Source of the DNA: Halonotius roseus
GTDB lineage: Archaea > Halobacteriota > Halobacteria > Halobacteriales > Haloferacaceae
Length of the DNA: 64,000 nucleotides
NCBI RefSeq assembly: GCF_006861655.1
Contig: NZ_SESI01000001.1
Location: 880,328 to 944,327 of the forward strand
Direction: 5' to 3'
Shown: positions 49,579 to 59,059 of the stretch, piece by piece
How the letters are laid out: the number at the start of each line of letters is the position of its first letter
Numbering within the stretch: position 1 is the first letter of the stretch
Notes under the pieces: generated by a model
The model's database searches: none
What the model saw: the letters and a program-made list of their open reading frames with translations, nothing else
Told to the model about the DNA's origin: nothing
Translations under genes and position numbers: made by a program

Positions 49579-50310
49579 TTACGGTTCCGCTGTTTCGAGT
49601 CGCTCCCGCTCGGCGCGGAGGAACCGCTCCCAGAGACCGAACAGCGTGCTGTCGAGGCCGTAGGCCGCATCGATCTCCCGAACCCACACGTCGTCGGCGA
49701 ACAACGCGGCCTGAAACGCACGCACCCGCGGCGACAACGACTCGCGGTGGCCGGTGTAGTACGCGAGGCTCTCCTCGCGGGTCTGGTCGACCAGCCCCTG
49801 AGGCACCACGATCCCCGATTCGCGGGCAACATGGACAAACCACTCCAGATGTAGCAGCGCGTCCGCCAGCACGAACCGCTCGCGGAAGCTCTCACAGTGG
49901 GTCGGAGCCGGCCGGCCGTCGACGAGGGCGTCCTGTGGCCGGCTGAACCGCGGTACGGACACGGCGAGATCACGACAGTACGGCGCGGCGACCCGTCGCA
50001 GTCGATACTCACAGTATCGTACCGGCCCCAGGAGGCTGAACTCATACCACAGCGGCAGCCACTCACAGAACGGCTCGGAAAACACAGCGTCGGCCAGCAG
50101 GTCAGCCGCGATCGACCGCCGGATCGCGGGATCGAGTTCGGTCGGCGGTCGGCCCGTTTGCATCGCCTCGACGCCGGCCTCGTAGTCCACGAAGTCGGCG
50201 GTATCGAACCCCATCTCGTCGGCGACGCCGTCGACGTATTCCGCGCCGATCCGGTACCAGTCGGCAAAGTCGGCGGCGGTGCGGAGCCGGAGCAACGAAA
50301 GAACGCTCAC
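49579..50310 (-). CDS. Haloarchaeal hypothetical protein, helical, about 240 residues
   Basis: The 243-residue product starts with GTG at 50310. It is mostly alpha-helical and acidic, with no metal motifs or membrane segments. Notable segments are [19 protein letters not shown] and [21 protein letters not shown] do not recognise a family. It is divergent from the rhodanese-MBL gene at 50418 with a 107-base gap between them. Confidence 0.6.
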   Translation of the reverse strand: MSVLSLLRLRTAADFADWYRIGAEYVDGVADEMGFDTADFVDYEAGVEAMQTGRPPTELDPAIRRSIAADLLADAVFSEPFCEWLPLWYEFSLLGPVRYCEYRLRRVAAPYCRDLAVSVPRFSRPQDALVDGRPAPTHCESFRERFVLADALLHLEWFVHVARESGIVVPQGLVDQTREESLAYYTGHRESLSPRVRAFQAALFADDVWVREIDAAYGLDSTLFGLWERFLRAERERLETAEP

Positions 50311-50417
50311 AGCGAACTGCAGGGCGGAAGCGACTTAGCGTCGTCGGCAGACGAGGACGGAAATAGTGCGAACGGCGACGACGGGAGACTTTTCGTCGCG
50401 CCGGCCGTGGAATCCGT

Positions 50418-51563
50418 ATGACACGGAGTATCTCCGCCGAGGCATTTCGAGATCGACTCGACAGCGACGAGTCGCTGACAGTCGTCGACACCCGCGACGA
50501 GGGGTTCACGGAGTGGCGAGTGCCTGGCGCGATCCAGTACAGCTACAAGCCGTTCAGCCCGTTCGACCGCGACAAGTTCGAGGCCGAAACCGGGCTCGGC
50601 CCCGACGACACTATCGTCACGATGTGCGCCAAGGGGAAATCCTCCGAGGCCCTCGCCGACGACCTGACCGCGGCCGGCTACGAGGACGTGACCGCCGTCA
50701 AGGGCGGGATGGAGGCCTGGAGCGCGGTCTACGACCACGTCACCATCGCCTACGAGGATTTCACCGTCGTCCAACTCCAGCGGCGCGCGAAGGGGTGTCT
50801 GGGCTACGTCGTCGAAAGCGACGGCGAGGCCGCCGTCATCGACGCGACACGGCACACCGACGAGTTCCGCGCCGCGGTCGACGCCCTCGACAGCGAGATA
50901 GTCGCCGTCTTCGATACCCACATCCACGCCGACCACCTCTCTGGCGGCCGGGAGTTCGCTGACGAGATCGACGTACCATATTACCTCGGCGCGGACGCCG
51001 CCGACCGCGGCGTCGACTACGACTACGAGCCGCTTTCCACAAACGAGGTCGTCCACGTCGGCGACCTCCCGATCAAGGCACTCTCGACGCCCGGCCACAC
51101 CTCCGAGATGGTGAGCTATCTGCTGGGTAGCGAGGCGGTCGTCACGGGCGATACGATCTTCGTCGACAGCGTCGGTCGGACGGAACTCCAGTTCGGCGAC
51201 GGCGAGGCGACGACCGGCGCGGGGCTGCTGTATGACTCGCTGCACCGCACGCTGTTGGCCGAACCCGACGCGGTGAACGTCCTGCCCGGTCACTTCTCGG
51301 TCGCCAGCGACGGAACGACGCCGATCACCCACGGCGAACCGGTGGATACGACGATCGGCACGCTTCGGACGGGGCTCGACGTGCTCCAGGCCGACCGCGA
51401 GGCCTTCGTCGAGCGTGTCACCGCCATACTACCCGAAAAGCCGCCGAACTACGAGGAAATCATCGGGATTAACAGCGGCCGCGACGCCCCCGACAGCGAG
51501 GAGGCGGCTATCGAACTCGAACTCGGGCCGAACCGGTGTGCAGCCGAGATCGACGCCGACTAA
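50418..51563 (+). CDS. Rhodanese-metallo-beta-lactamase fusion, persulfide dioxygenase-like
   Basis: The 381-residue fusion has a rhodanese domain at residues 1-105 with the active-site Cys70 (TMCAKGKSS). A metallo-beta-lactamase domain follows with THIHADHLSGG (metal ligands His168, His170, Asp172, His173), then a GHT site and a LPGHFSV site. In bacteria and mitochondria, MBL-type persulfide dioxygenases (ETHE1) oxidise glutathione or protein persulfides, and fusion to rhodanese lets the sulfur be passed on. The C-terminal domain of about 60 residues ends ELGPNRCAAEID. No sulfur-metabolism genes are adjacent. Confidence 0.85.
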   Translation: MTRSISAEAFRDRLDSDESLTVVDTRDEGFTEWRVPGAIQYSYKPFSPFDRDKFEAETGLGPDDTIVTMCAKGKSSEALADDLTAAGYEDVTAVKGGMEAWSAVYDHVTIAYEDFTVVQLQRRAKGCLGYVVESDGEAAVIDATRHTDEFRAAVDALDSEIVAVFDTHIHADHLSGGREFADEIDVPYYLGADAADRGVDYDYEPLSTNEVVHVGDLPIKALSTPGHTSEMVSYLLGSEAVVTGDTIFVDSVGRTELQFGDGEATTGAGLLYDSLHRTLLAEPDAVNVLPGHFSVASDGTTPITHGEPVDTTIGTLRTGLDVLQADREAFVERVTAILPEKPPNYEEIIGINSGRDAPDSEEAAIELELGPNRCAAEIDAD

Positions 51564-51592
51564 ATCAGTTGGTCGCGGCCGCCGCGGTCGGC

Positions 51593-53164
51593 TCAGACAT
51601 CGAGCCAGTCGAGCGAGCAGTGGGCAGCGATCAACTCGGCGGCTTGGTCGTACGGCGAGGCGTCGGGTGTCGCCCCCGAGGGTCGCTCGTGGCCGGCCGC
51701 GTCGAAGACCCGATCCACGAACGCCCGACGCGCCGCCTCGTTTTCGAACAGGCCATGGAGGTAACAGCCGAGCACGTCGCCACGGCTGGCACCGAGTGCG
51801 GCCGTTGCCTCGCCATCGTTGGCAAAGGGCGTCTCGACAGCCGCAGTCGCCTCAGTGGTTCCCATGTGAATTTCGTAGCCGGAAACTGCCCCCGTCGCCC
51901 CCGCCAGCGGGCCCACGCCGTCGAGTTCCAACGTCGTATCGACGACGCGTTTGGCCTCGCTGAACGTCGTTGTCACCGGCAGCAGCCCGACGCCGTCGAG
52001 CGTCGATTCGTCGCTATCGATCTCGGTGCCCTCGATTTCGGCGTTGTCGATCCGCTCACCGAGGATCTGGTAGCCGCCACAGAGGCCAACGATTGGGCCG
52101 TCGAACGCGCGGAGTTCGTCGTCGAAGCCGGCCGCTTGAATCGCCAGCAGGTCGTCGACCGTGTTTTTCGTCCCCGGAATCACGACCGCGTCGGCGTCGT
52201 CGAGCGAGACGTCGAGCGGGACGTAGGCGACCCGGACTCCAGGCTCAGCGGCCAGCGGTTCGAGATCGGTGAAGTTCGAGACCCGCGGGAGCCGCGGGAC
52301 GGCGACCGTCACCGACTGCTCGGGAGCGACGCCGTCGTCATCACCCCGGACGGCACGCTCGTCGGTCGCCGGCAGGTCGACGCTGTCCTCGGCCGGGAGG
52401 CCCGGATCGTCGTACGGCAGCACGCCGAGCACGTCGACACCGGTTCGCTCCTCGAAGGCCGTGATGCCGCTATCAAGCAGCGAGCGGTCGCCGCGGAACT
52501 TCGTGATGATGACGCCGACCACGCGCTCGCGGAGGTCGTCGGGCATGAGCTCCAGCGTGCCGACGAGCGACGCGAAGACACCGCCGCGTTCGATGTCGCC
52601 GACGAGCACGATATCGGCGTTGGCGAAGCGGGCGGTTTCGACGTTGGCGAGATCGCGGTCGTGGAAGTTGATCTCCGCGATCGAGCCCGCGCCCTCGGCG
52701 ACGATCACGTCGTGAGCGGCCGCCAGTCGGTCGTGGGCGGCGACGGCGGCCTCGCGGGCTGTCTCCCAGTGGTCGTCGTAATACTGGCCGGCCGCGTAGT
52801 GGCCGACGGCGACGCCGTCGACGACGAGTTGGGATTCGCCCTCGCCGCGAGGTTTGAGGAGAACCGGGTTCAGATCCGTCGTCGGCGAGACCCGGGCCGC
52901 GCGGGCTTGAACGTACTGGGAGACGCCGATCTCGCCGTAGGCATTACTGTCGCCGTCGTCGCTGTCGTCGCTGGGAGGGTCGTCCGGCTCGGCCACCATC
53001 GTTTCGGGTGCGCGCGGCACCGCCCGCGCGTTGTTGCTCATGTTCTGGGCTTTGAATGGCGCGACCGAGACGCCGCGGTCGGCCAACAGGCGGCAGAGGC
53101 CCGCCGCGACCGTCGACTTGCCGACGTGGGAGGCGGTGCCAGCGACGAGGACGGTGCGGGTCAT
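51593..53164 (-). CDS. cbiP: Adenosylcobyric acid synthase (glutamine-hydrolysing)
   Basis: The 523-residue product has an N-terminal dethiobiotin-synthetase-like P-loop ([17 protein letters not shown]) and a C-terminal class I glutaminase domain with the active-site Cys in [10 protein letters not shown]. It amidates the side chains of adenosylcobyrinic acid diamide. ATG 53164 is chosen because it lies one base after the upstream cobA stop and leads directly into the P-loop. It is the last gene of the cobalamin operon. Confidence 0.92.
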   Translation of the reverse strand: MTRTVLVAGTASHVGKSTVAAGLCRLLADRGVSVAPFKAQNMSNNARAVPRAPETMVAEPDDPPSDDSDDGDSNAYGEIGVSQYVQARAARVSPTTDLNPVLLKPRGEGESQLVVDGVAVGHYAAGQYYDDHWETAREAAVAAHDRLAAAHDVIVAEGAGSIAEINFHDRDLANVETARFANADIVLVGDIERGGVFASLVGTLELMPDDLRERVVGVIITKFRGDRSLLDSGITAFEERTGVDVLGVLPYDDPGLPAEDSVDLPATDERAVRGDDDGVAPEQSVTVAVPRLPRVSNFTDLEPLAAEPGVRVAYVPLDVSLDDADAVVIPGTKNTVDDLLAIQAAGFDDELRAFDGPIVGLCGGYQILGERIDNAEIEGTEIDSDESTLDGVGLLPVTTTFSEAKRVVDTTLELDGVGPLAGATGAVSGYEIHMGTTEATAAVETPFANDGEATAALGASRGDVLGCYLHGLFENEAARRAFVDRVFDAAGHERPSGATPDASPYDQAAELIAAHCSLDWLDV

Positions 53165-53165
53165 C

Positions 53166-53858
53166 TCAGTATTCGGTGCCGGAGCGGGCGCGCTGGCCGG
53201 CATCGATGGGATGTTTGTGCTTGCTGATCTCCGAGATCAGATCGGCGTGGTCGGTGAGATAGGTCGGTTCAGTGTGGCTCCCGGTAAGCACGAGTTCGAG
53301 ATCGTCGGGTTTGGTCTCGATGAGGTCACACACCGCATCGGGCGACACGAGGTCGCGGTCAGCAGCATAGAGGATCTCATCGAGAATAAGCATGTGAACC
53401 CCATCGTCGGGATCGCTGTCGAGGGCAAACGGCGAGTTGAGGTCGGCGTCGGCCGCGGCGTCAACGAGATCCTGCGTGCGGTCGAGGCCAGCGTCGGCTT
53501 CGGTTTCGTGATCGGCCTCGCGGCTGCCGTCGGCCATGTTGTGCCAGCCGTAGTGGCCCGTATTCTCGTACGAAAAGCCAGCCATCGCCGCGATGGCGTT
53601 GTACTCCCCGCGCACGTCGTCGACGCTGTCGGCACCGCCTTTCATGAACTGCAGCATGTGGACGCGGTAGCCGTGACCAGCGGCGCGAAAGCCCATGCCC
53701 ATTGCCGCGGTCGTTTTGCCCTTGCCGTCGCCCCAAAACGCCTGCACGAGACCGAACTCCTCGGGGGCGGCGGGCTCGATCGGGCGGGCCTCAGGGGCGA
53801 CACCGCCGCCCGGCGTCTGTCGATGGTGGGGACGATCGTCGTCGGGATCGGCTGTCAT
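53166..53858 (-). CDS. cobA: Corrinoid adenosyltransferase (CobA/CobO type)
   Basis: The 230-residue product has Walker A GDGKGKTT at residues 43-50, then [20 protein letters not shown] and [16 protein letters not shown], the hallmark of CobA-type ATP:cob(I)alamin/corrinoid adenosyltransferases. It adds the adenosyl group to cobalt. The first 33 residues are a disordered acidic tail. It precedes cbiP with a 1-base gap and follows cobD by 57 bases. Confidence 0.92.
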   Translation of the reverse strand: MTADPDDDRPHHRQTPGGGVAPEARPIEPAAPEEFGLVQAFWGDGKGKTTAAMGMGFRAAGHGYRVHMLQFMKGGADSVDDVRGEYNAIAAMAGFSYENTGHYGWHNMADGSREADHETEADAGLDRTQDLVDAAADADLNSPFALDSDPDDGVHMLILDEILYAADRDLVSPDAVCDLIETKPDDLELVLTGSHTEPTYLTDHADLISEISKHKHPIDAGQRARSGTEY

Positions 53859-53915
53859 ACACCCATCTTGGGAGCCACAGGTATCTGGGTTGCGACCGGA
53901 GGTGGTCGAGCCACC

Positions 53916-54929
53916 CTACACGTCAAGAGCCGCAAGCAGTCGGTCATTTTGCTCGGGCCGCTTGACCGCAACACGGATGTGGGAATCGAGCCCGCGGAAC
54001 GTCGTCGCATCCCGAACGGTGAGACCGGCCGCTCGGGCGTCCTCGATCAGATCGCCGACGGGATCCGATGTTTCACAGAGCAGAAACGGGGCATCGGAGG
54101 GGGAGACCCGAAACCGGTCGGCGAGGCGGTCGCGCATGCGCTCCCGCTCGGCAGCGACGCGCTCCTGGGTCTCGGCGACAAACTCGGTATCACGAAGGCA
54201 GTGGGCCCCGACCGCAGCCGCCGGCGTGCTCAGTGCCCACGTCGGTCGGGCAACATCGAGCTGTTCCTGAAGATCGCCGGTGGCGACGAGAAATCCGGCC
54301 CGGAGCCCCGGCAACCCAAAGATCTTCGTCAGCGATCGGGCGACAACCACACCTGGGGTGCCGGCAAGCGACGGCTCGGCGGTGTAGTCGAGAAACGCCT
54401 CGTCGATCAACAACACCGTGTCGGCGTCCCGACAGCGATCGGCGAGCTTCTGCAGCGTCGCGTGGGCGTAGCTCTCGCCGGTCGGGTTGTTCGGGTTGCA
54501 GACAATCACCATACGGTGGGCGGCCGGATCGATATCGGTGATCTCGTCGTGGGGGACGAACGTCGGCTCCCCGCCCTGGAGGCGAACCTCGCGGGCGTAC
54601 TCGCTGAAGCTCGGGGTCGGGATGGCGACGCTGTCACCGCTGTCGATCACAACCGAACAGAGAAGGCGGATACCGGCTAACCCACCGGCGGTCGGGATGA
54701 TCTGAGCACCCGTGACGCCGAGGTAGTCGGCGGCGGCCGCCCGAAACTCGTAGTAGTCGTCTGCCGGATACTGACCGGCCGCGGAGAGGGCTGACTCGTA
54801 GACGGAAGCGACGCCGTCCGGCGTCTGGGGGTTCGTGTTGGCACTAAAATCGACAAGCTCCGGATCGGCTGTCCCACCGTGGGCCACCCGATCGACGGTG
54901 TCGATCGCATCTGGATCCACACCCACCAA
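53916..54929 (-). CDS. cobD: Threonine-phosphate decarboxylase (CobD), or histidinol-phosphate aminotransferase-like
   Basis: The 337-residue fold-type I PLP enzyme has VIVCNPNNPTGE, LLIDEAFLDYT and the PLP-lysine segment VARSLTKIFGLPGLRAGF near residue 205. Fold and length match both histidinol-phosphate aminotransferase and CobD. Position in the cobalamin operon favours CobD, which makes aminopropanol phosphate for the lower loop of B12. The frame has only TTG (54929) and GTG (54926, 54920) starts, because a stop lies just upstream, so the N-terminus is uncertain by a few residues. Confidence 0.8.
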   Translation of the reverse strand: MVGVDPDAIDTVDRVAHGGTADPELVDFSANTNPQTPDGVASVYESALSAAGQYPADDYYEFRAAAADYLGVTGAQIIPTAGGLAGIRLLCSVVIDSGDSVAIPTPSFSEYAREVRLQGGEPTFVPHDEITDIDPAAHRMVIVCNPNNPTGESYAHATLQKLADRCRDADTVLLIDEAFLDYTAEPSLAGTPGVVVARSLTKIFGLPGLRAGFLVATGDLQEQLDVARPTWALSTPAAAVGAHCLRDTEFVAETQERVAAERERMRDRLADRFRVSPSDAPFLLCETSDPVGDLIEDARAAGLTVRDATTFRGLDSHIRVAVKRPEQNDRLLAALDV

Positions 54930-55006
54930 TTGGTCGTGAGTGATATAAACATTATTTTGTTATGTCATACTTATACTGGACATCGACGAGGTGTTTTTTG
55001 CAACAC

Positions 55007-55699
55007 TCAAAATTTCGTTGGGGTGTCGCCATCGAACCACGCCTCAACGACGCGATAGTCAGCCGGGCGGTTGATGTTCGCGGCGAGTCGTGGGGCCCGC
55101 CAGACGGCTGTTCGCTCGCCGGCGTCGCCGACGATATTGAGCCCGGTCGGCACGACCGGTGTCCCGTCATGATCGTGGGTCGGCTCCGCGCTGAGGCCCA
55201 GTTCCTCGGAAAGCGATGCCGGCACACAGACGGTCAGCGAATCGTCGCCAGCGGCCGCGATCGCCCGATCGATATGAGCGGCGGTGAGCAGCGGGAGGTC
55301 GGCGGTGACGGTCACAGTCGGGCTATCACAGGCAGCCAGTGCCTCGGTGAGATCTGCGACATACCCCTCACCCGCTGTCTCGATGAGATCGACACCCTCG
55401 ATCTCGGCGAGATGGGCAGCCGTCACTGGTGTCGCCGGCGAAACCGCCGCCACGATCGTCGTCAGCGAACTCGCCTGCAACGCGGCCACAACCCGGTCTA
55501 TCATCGGCTCGCCGCCGACCGTGACAAGCGGTTTTTCGGTGTCGCCAGCCGCCGGCCGGAGGCGACTCCCCTCGCCGCCACACATGATCAGCCCGGTCGT
55601 CGCTCGCGTATCGGTCTCGGGTGTCGCCTGGGTGATGGTTTCGTCCGTCGCCTGCGTGTCGCCCTCGGCGGCCTGGGTGTCGCTCACGTCAGAATCCAT
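55007..55699 (-). CDS. cobY: Adenosylcobinamide-phosphate guanylyltransferase (CobY type)
   Basis: The 230-residue product has an N-terminal tail with repeated TQAT/TRAT units (residues 1-36), then LIMCGGEGSRLRPAAGDTEKP, the NTP-binding loop of the CobY/MobA-like guanylyltransferases. DLPLLTAAHID carries the metal-binding Asp. It guanylates adenosylcobinamide phosphate before joining to the lower ligand. Archaea use CobY in place of bacterial CobU. ATG 55699 overlaps the end of cobS by 16 bases, so coupling is likely. Confidence 0.88.
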   Translation of the reverse strand: MDSDVSDTQAAEGDTQATDETITQATPETDTRATTGLIMCGGEGSRLRPAAGDTEKPLVTVGGEPMIDRVVAALQASSLTTIVAAVSPATPVTAAHLAEIEGVDLIETAGEGYVADLTEALAACDSPTVTVTADLPLLTAAHIDRAIAAAGDDSLTVCVPASLSEELGLSAEPTHDHDGTPVVPTGLNIVGDAGERTAVWRAPRLAANINRPADYRVVEAWFDGDTPTKF

Positions 55700-56460
55700 A
55701 CCGACACCCCCACGTGGAGCGCGAGCGCCCGACCGATCTCGTTTGTCGCCCCAAGCAGGTCGCCGCTCACACCGCCGAGTGTCCGGTGACCCCAGGTCAA
55801 CACGGCCAGCCCAACCGCCGGCCCGGTCGCCAGTGTAGCCACGAGGGCAGGTGCCAGCCCGTTCGGGGCGGCGGCGATCGCCGGCAGCGACACCACCACC
55901 GCCGGCGCAAACGATCGGTGTGTGAGCTCGCCGACAAGCTGGGAGCCGAGCCCCTCGTGGGCCGGCCGGCCGTAGCAGGCGACCAGGGCCATCCCGAGTT
56001 TCGCGCCGACCTCCGCGGCAACAACGAGTCGGAGGGCCCGCCACGGCCCGATCCCCGCAAACGAGAGGGCACCAAGGGCGACGACGAACAGCGTGACGCC
56101 CAACAGCAGCGTCCCGCCGACGCCGGTGGCTGAATCCTTCAGCACCTCGCGTTTGCGGTCGGCGTCACCGTGAACCGCCAGCGCGTCGCCGAGATCCGCC
56201 AACCCATCGGCGTGAGTCACCCCGGTCAGCAGATAGAGCCCGACGAGATAGGCGGCGACGAGTGTCGGTGGCTGTACCGGCAGGAAGAATACGCTTCCGG
56301 CAAGGCCGCCGATGAGAAAACCGACAAGCGGCAGGCTGTAGGCGCGTCGACGGAAGGCCGCCCAGTCGGCCTCGGTGCCGCCGACCGGAATCCGCGTCAG
56401 AAAGCCGATCGCGCCGCGGATCGCTCGGCCAGCCGCTCGCAAACCATTGTGGTCAGACAC
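55684..56460 (-). CDS. cobS: Adenosylcobinamide-GDP ribazoletransferase
   Basis: The 258-residue membrane protein has about six helices. The CobS motif is THADGLADLGDAL at residues 82-94, followed by GDADRKREVLKDSATG, which holds the acidic residues that bind Mg2+. CobS joins GDP-cobinamide to alpha-ribazole or its phosphate to finish the cobalamin molecule. The start is a GTG that overlaps cbiB by 8 bases. The order cbiB-cobS-cobY is the usual archaeal one. Confidence 0.93.
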   Translation of the reverse strand: MSDHNGLRAAGRAIRGAIGFLTRIPVGGTEADWAAFRRRAYSLPLVGFLIGGLAGSVFFLPVQPPTLVAAYLVGLYLLTGVTHADGLADLGDALAVHGDADRKREVLKDSATGVGGTLLLGVTLFVVALGALSFAGIGPWRALRLVVAAEVGAKLGMALVACYGRPAHEGLGSQLVGELTHRSFAPAVVVSLPAIAAAPNGLAPALVATLATGPAVGLAVLTWGHRTLGGVSGDLLGATNEIGRALALHVGVSVWILT

Positions 56461-57382
56461 CGACGATCACCGCCGTTGTGAGCGCGGTGAGCCAGCCAGC
56501 CCGGCCGACGATAGCGACCCCGTGGTGGCCCTCGGCGGTCGTTGGCAACGCGGCCACCGAGTTGAGCGTGTAGTGGCCCGGCTTTTCGAGTCGAACACCG
56601 AGGGCGGCCGCAAGCGTCGCCATCGGCCAGCCGGCGTTCGGCGAGGCCGGCAGCCGCGCCCAGCGTCGCCCTGTCAACACGGGATCGGGCGACAGCGCGG
56701 CCGCCGAGATCGCCAGTGCCGTCAGCCGGGCGGGGATCCACATGACGAGGTCGTCGAGTCGGGCAGCTCCCCAGCCGACCGGTTTCGAGCGGTAGCCGAC
56801 CATCGAATCCATCGTGTTGACAGCCTTGATCCAGGCGGCCGCCGCGGTCGCAGCCGCCAGCGTGACTTCCAGAGAAAACCACCAGCCGGCGACGATGACG
56901 GCGATCCCAAAACCGACCAGCGGCGCGACGAACCCATCCGAGAGATTCTCAGCGACGCTCTCGACGGCCGCGCTCCGAACGTGGGCCGCCGAGAGATCGG
57001 TGGCGTTGCGGCCGGCGAGAGCGAGCAACGCCTCGCGTGCGCCCGCGAGATCAGTGTCTGTTTGCTCAAGGACATCGCTGGCGGTTGCACAGAGCAACCG
57101 GAGGCTGACCGTCGAAAACAGCACCCCGGCGGCGACGACGCCACCGGCCAGCGGTGCGATGTCGCCAGCGAGCCACACCGCGAGGGCAACGATCCCGGCC
57201 GCGAGAAGCGGAAAGCCAATCGCCGCAACGCTTCCGACAAGTCGAGGAGCACGCCACTCGCGGTCGAGCGGGCCGACCAGCCGGCCGAAGAGCGCGACCG
57301 GATGGAGCCGCGCCGGTGGCTCGCCGAGGAGGTGATCGCCGCCGACAGCCGCGAGGACGACACCGGCAGCCATCAGCGACAT
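56453..57382 (-). CDS. cbiB: Adenosylcobinamide-phosphate synthase (CbiB)
   Basis: The 309-residue membrane protein has GDHLLGEPPARLHPVALFGR near the N-terminus, VESVAENLSDGFVAPLV in the middle, NTMDSMVGYRS, and SPNAGWPMATLAAALGV near the end, all CbiB hallmarks. It joins aminopropanol phosphate to cobyric acid. The ATG at 57382 overlaps the end of the HAD gene by 10 bases. This places a HAD hydrolase first in the operon. Confidence 0.93.
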   Translation of the reverse strand: MSLMAAGVVLAAVGGDHLLGEPPARLHPVALFGRLVGPLDREWRAPRLVGSVAAIGFPLLAAGIVALAVWLAGDIAPLAGGVVAAGVLFSTVSLRLLCATASDVLEQTDTDLAGAREALLALAGRNATDLSAAHVRSAAVESVAENLSDGFVAPLVGFGIAVIVAGWWFSLEVTLAAATAAAAWIKAVNTMDSMVGYRSKPVGWGAARLDDLVMWIPARLTALAISAAALSPDPVLTGRRWARLPASPNAGWPMATLAAALGVRLEKPGHYTLNSVAALPTTAEGHHGVAIVGRAGWLTALTTAVIVGV

Positions 57383-58059
57383 AGCTCCTCCTCACCGAAT
57401 CGCGCCGGAAGCTCGGGGAGCGGCGTTTCTGCGATATCGACAAACTCCCCGCCGCAGTCGGTGATCCCGCCATCGGTTTCGGGGGTGTCGCCGACGACGA
57501 TGAGATCGGCGGCCTCAACGCCGAGACGGTCGGCGATCGCCTCGAACGCTCGCGGGTCGGGTTTCCGCCAGCCGCAGTCGACGCTGGCAACGATGGTATC
57601 GAAGCTGGCGGGATCAAGGGTCGATCGGCGCAGCGTTCGGTCGACCAACTCCGGAACCGCACAGTTCGACAGGAGCCCGACCGGCCCACCCTCTCGGGCG
57701 GCGGCAACGGCCTCGCCCGCGGCGGTGGCGGTCTCGATGGTCGGTTCGAAGGCGTCGACGACCGCCCGGCGAGCGGTCGCGTCCGTCACGTCGATCCCGC
57801 GGCTGGCGAGAGCCGCGGCGACGTGATCCGGCAGCGGAACCTCGGCCCCCGCTTGGGCATCGATATGGGGTTCGGTGTAGGCGGCCGCCCAGTCGCCGGG
57901 GAGGGCGACGCCACGGGCGGCGAGCTCGTCGGCGATGGCCGCCGCTGGCTCGGGAGTGTCGTCGACGGTGACGAGCGTGCCGAACAGATCGAAGACAACG
58001 GCGGAGGCGGTCACTGTCTGTGGGGTCGCCGTCGGCGGTATGAAAAGGTGCCGGCCCAT
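57373..58059 (-). CDS. HAD-superfamily hydrolase at the head of the cobalamin operon
   Basis: The 228-residue product has the four HAD motifs: FDLFGTLV with the nucleophile Asp24, LLSNCA with the Ser/Thr motif, WRKPDP with the Lys, and VGDTPETDG with the acidic pair. It is a small-molecule phosphatase by fold. It overlaps cbiB by 10 bases and is first in a seven-gene B12 operon that contains no CobC or CobZ gene. It may therefore remove phosphate from alpha-ribazole-5-phosphate or adenosylcobalamin phosphate. That is inference. A GTG at 58014 is an alternative start. Confidence 0.75.
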   Translation of the reverse strand: MGRHLFIPPTATPQTVTASAVVFDLFGTLVTVDDTPEPAAAIADELAARGVALPGDWAAAYTEPHIDAQAGAEVPLPDHVAAALASRGIDVTDATARRAVVDAFEPTIETATAAGEAVAAAREGGPVGLLSNCAVPELVDRTLRRSTLDPASFDTIVASVDCGWRKPDPRAFEAIADRLGVEAADLIVVGDTPETDGGITDCGGEFVDIAETPLPELPARFGEEELCR

Positions 58060-58087
58060 ACGAATCGAAAGAAACTGTATCGGTGTA

Positions 58088-58200
58088 GAAAGCCCTCGAC
58101 GCTCTCGACTCCCAGGCCTCGCTGCGCGCTTCGTCGTTCGCTCCGCTCACTCCTGCAGTGCTTGCGTCGGCCGGGTTCGTCGAGACCGTCTCGCCCTTTC
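58088..58200 (+). repeat. Dispersed element of about 110 bp with terminal inverted repeats, copy 2
   Basis: It starts GAAAGCCCTCGACGCTCTCG and ends GTCGAGACCGTCTCGCCCTTTC, so its ends are largely complementary. It shares the ends and a central CTCGCTGCGC segment with the copy at 43720-43826. It lies upstream of the cobalamin operon's HAD gene and downstream of the aIF2-beta gene, in a gap with no coding gene. Confidence 0.7.
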
Positions 58201-58327
58201 ATCCGCCAGGATGCGGCTGATTCACCGAGCAAAATAGCGTGTCTGCTTGGTAAGTGTTAGAGTGAGAAGAAAAATAATGCGAGCCAACCAGATGTGGACG
58301 GATTAGCTCGATTGGGGTCGGTCGCGT

Positions 58328-58936
58328 TCAGTCCAGTCGGGCGAAGGCGAGCGTGCCGCTGATGTTTTTGATGTAGATGTCGACCTCGTCGCCCTCCTCC
58401 GCGCCGGGGACGAAGATGGTGTATTTGCCTTTCTCGGCGACACCGTCGCCCTTGCGGCCGGTGCCGGTGATCTTGACGTGGTAGGTTTCGCCCTCTTCAA
58501 CGTCGGGGCGGTCGGTGCGCTGGGAACTCGACTGTCGTTTGGCGACCGGGCGGAACGCCCCACAGGCCTCACACCGCAGCATCTGGGTGCGGTTTTCGGT
58601 GACGAGCTTGGTGTCGGGGAGCCCACACTCCGAGCAGGTGACGTATTCGGCGATGTAGGCGTCGATAGCGGCATCAAAATCGCCGGCCGAGAAGTCGCCG
58701 TTGTAGCGGGCGCGGCCGTCGTCGTACTGGCCGGCGGTGCCGAGTTCCTGTTGGATCGCGCTGTGGATGTGTTCCGGCTCGCGGTTGAGCGCGTCGCCGA
58801 GCGCCGAAAGGTTGGTCAGCCGTGTGAACGCGCCGTCCTTCTGTGCTTGCGCATCGGGCACGTCAAGCCGTTCGTCGGAGCCCTGAAAATCGGGGAGATC
58901 CTCCATCGCCCGGTCGAGCGTCGCCTCGTAGTCCAT
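58328..58936 (-). CDS. Translation initiation factor aIF2 beta subunit with C-terminal TRAM domain
   Basis: The 202-residue product has the aIF2-beta core with a zinc ribbon at about residues 100-122 (TCSECGLPDTKLV, LRCEACGAFRPV). A TRAM RNA-binding domain follows at about 140-200 (YHVKITGTGRKGDGVAEKGKY, ISGTLAFARL). aIF2 carries initiator tRNA to the ribosome with GTP. The TRAM tail is absent from most archaeal aIF2-beta proteins but occurs in haloarchaea. ATG 58936 gives the conserved MDYEATLDRAME start. Confidence 0.92.
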   Translation of the reverse strand: MDYEATLDRAMEDLPDFQGSDERLDVPDAQAQKDGAFTRLTNLSALGDALNREPEHIHSAIQQELGTAGQYDDGRARYNGDFSAGDFDAAIDAYIAEYVTCSECGLPDTKLVTENRTQMLRCEACGAFRPVAKRQSSSQRTDRPDVEEGETYHVKITGTGRKGDGVAEKGKYTIFVPGAEEGDEVDIYIKNISGTLAFARLD

Positions 58937-59059
58937 ACGCGTCTCGATGCGTTCGGCGGCTAAATGTATTGTGAGACAGCGATCCACAATGCGGACGCCC
59001 CAGGGTGGCCGCTCCGAACCGAGACACGACGATCACGCCACCTCGCATCAATGCACCCG

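Noticed and set aside
51536-54680. Two open frames of about 550 codons on the plus strand
   Set aside because: They are antisense to cbiP, cobA and cobD, which have full motif sets. No domain is seen in the antisense products.
57373-58327. Cobalamin riboswitch upstream of the B12 operon
   Set aside because: No B12-box-like conserved segment was recognised, and such riboswitches are not typical of archaea. The gap holds the dispersed element instead.
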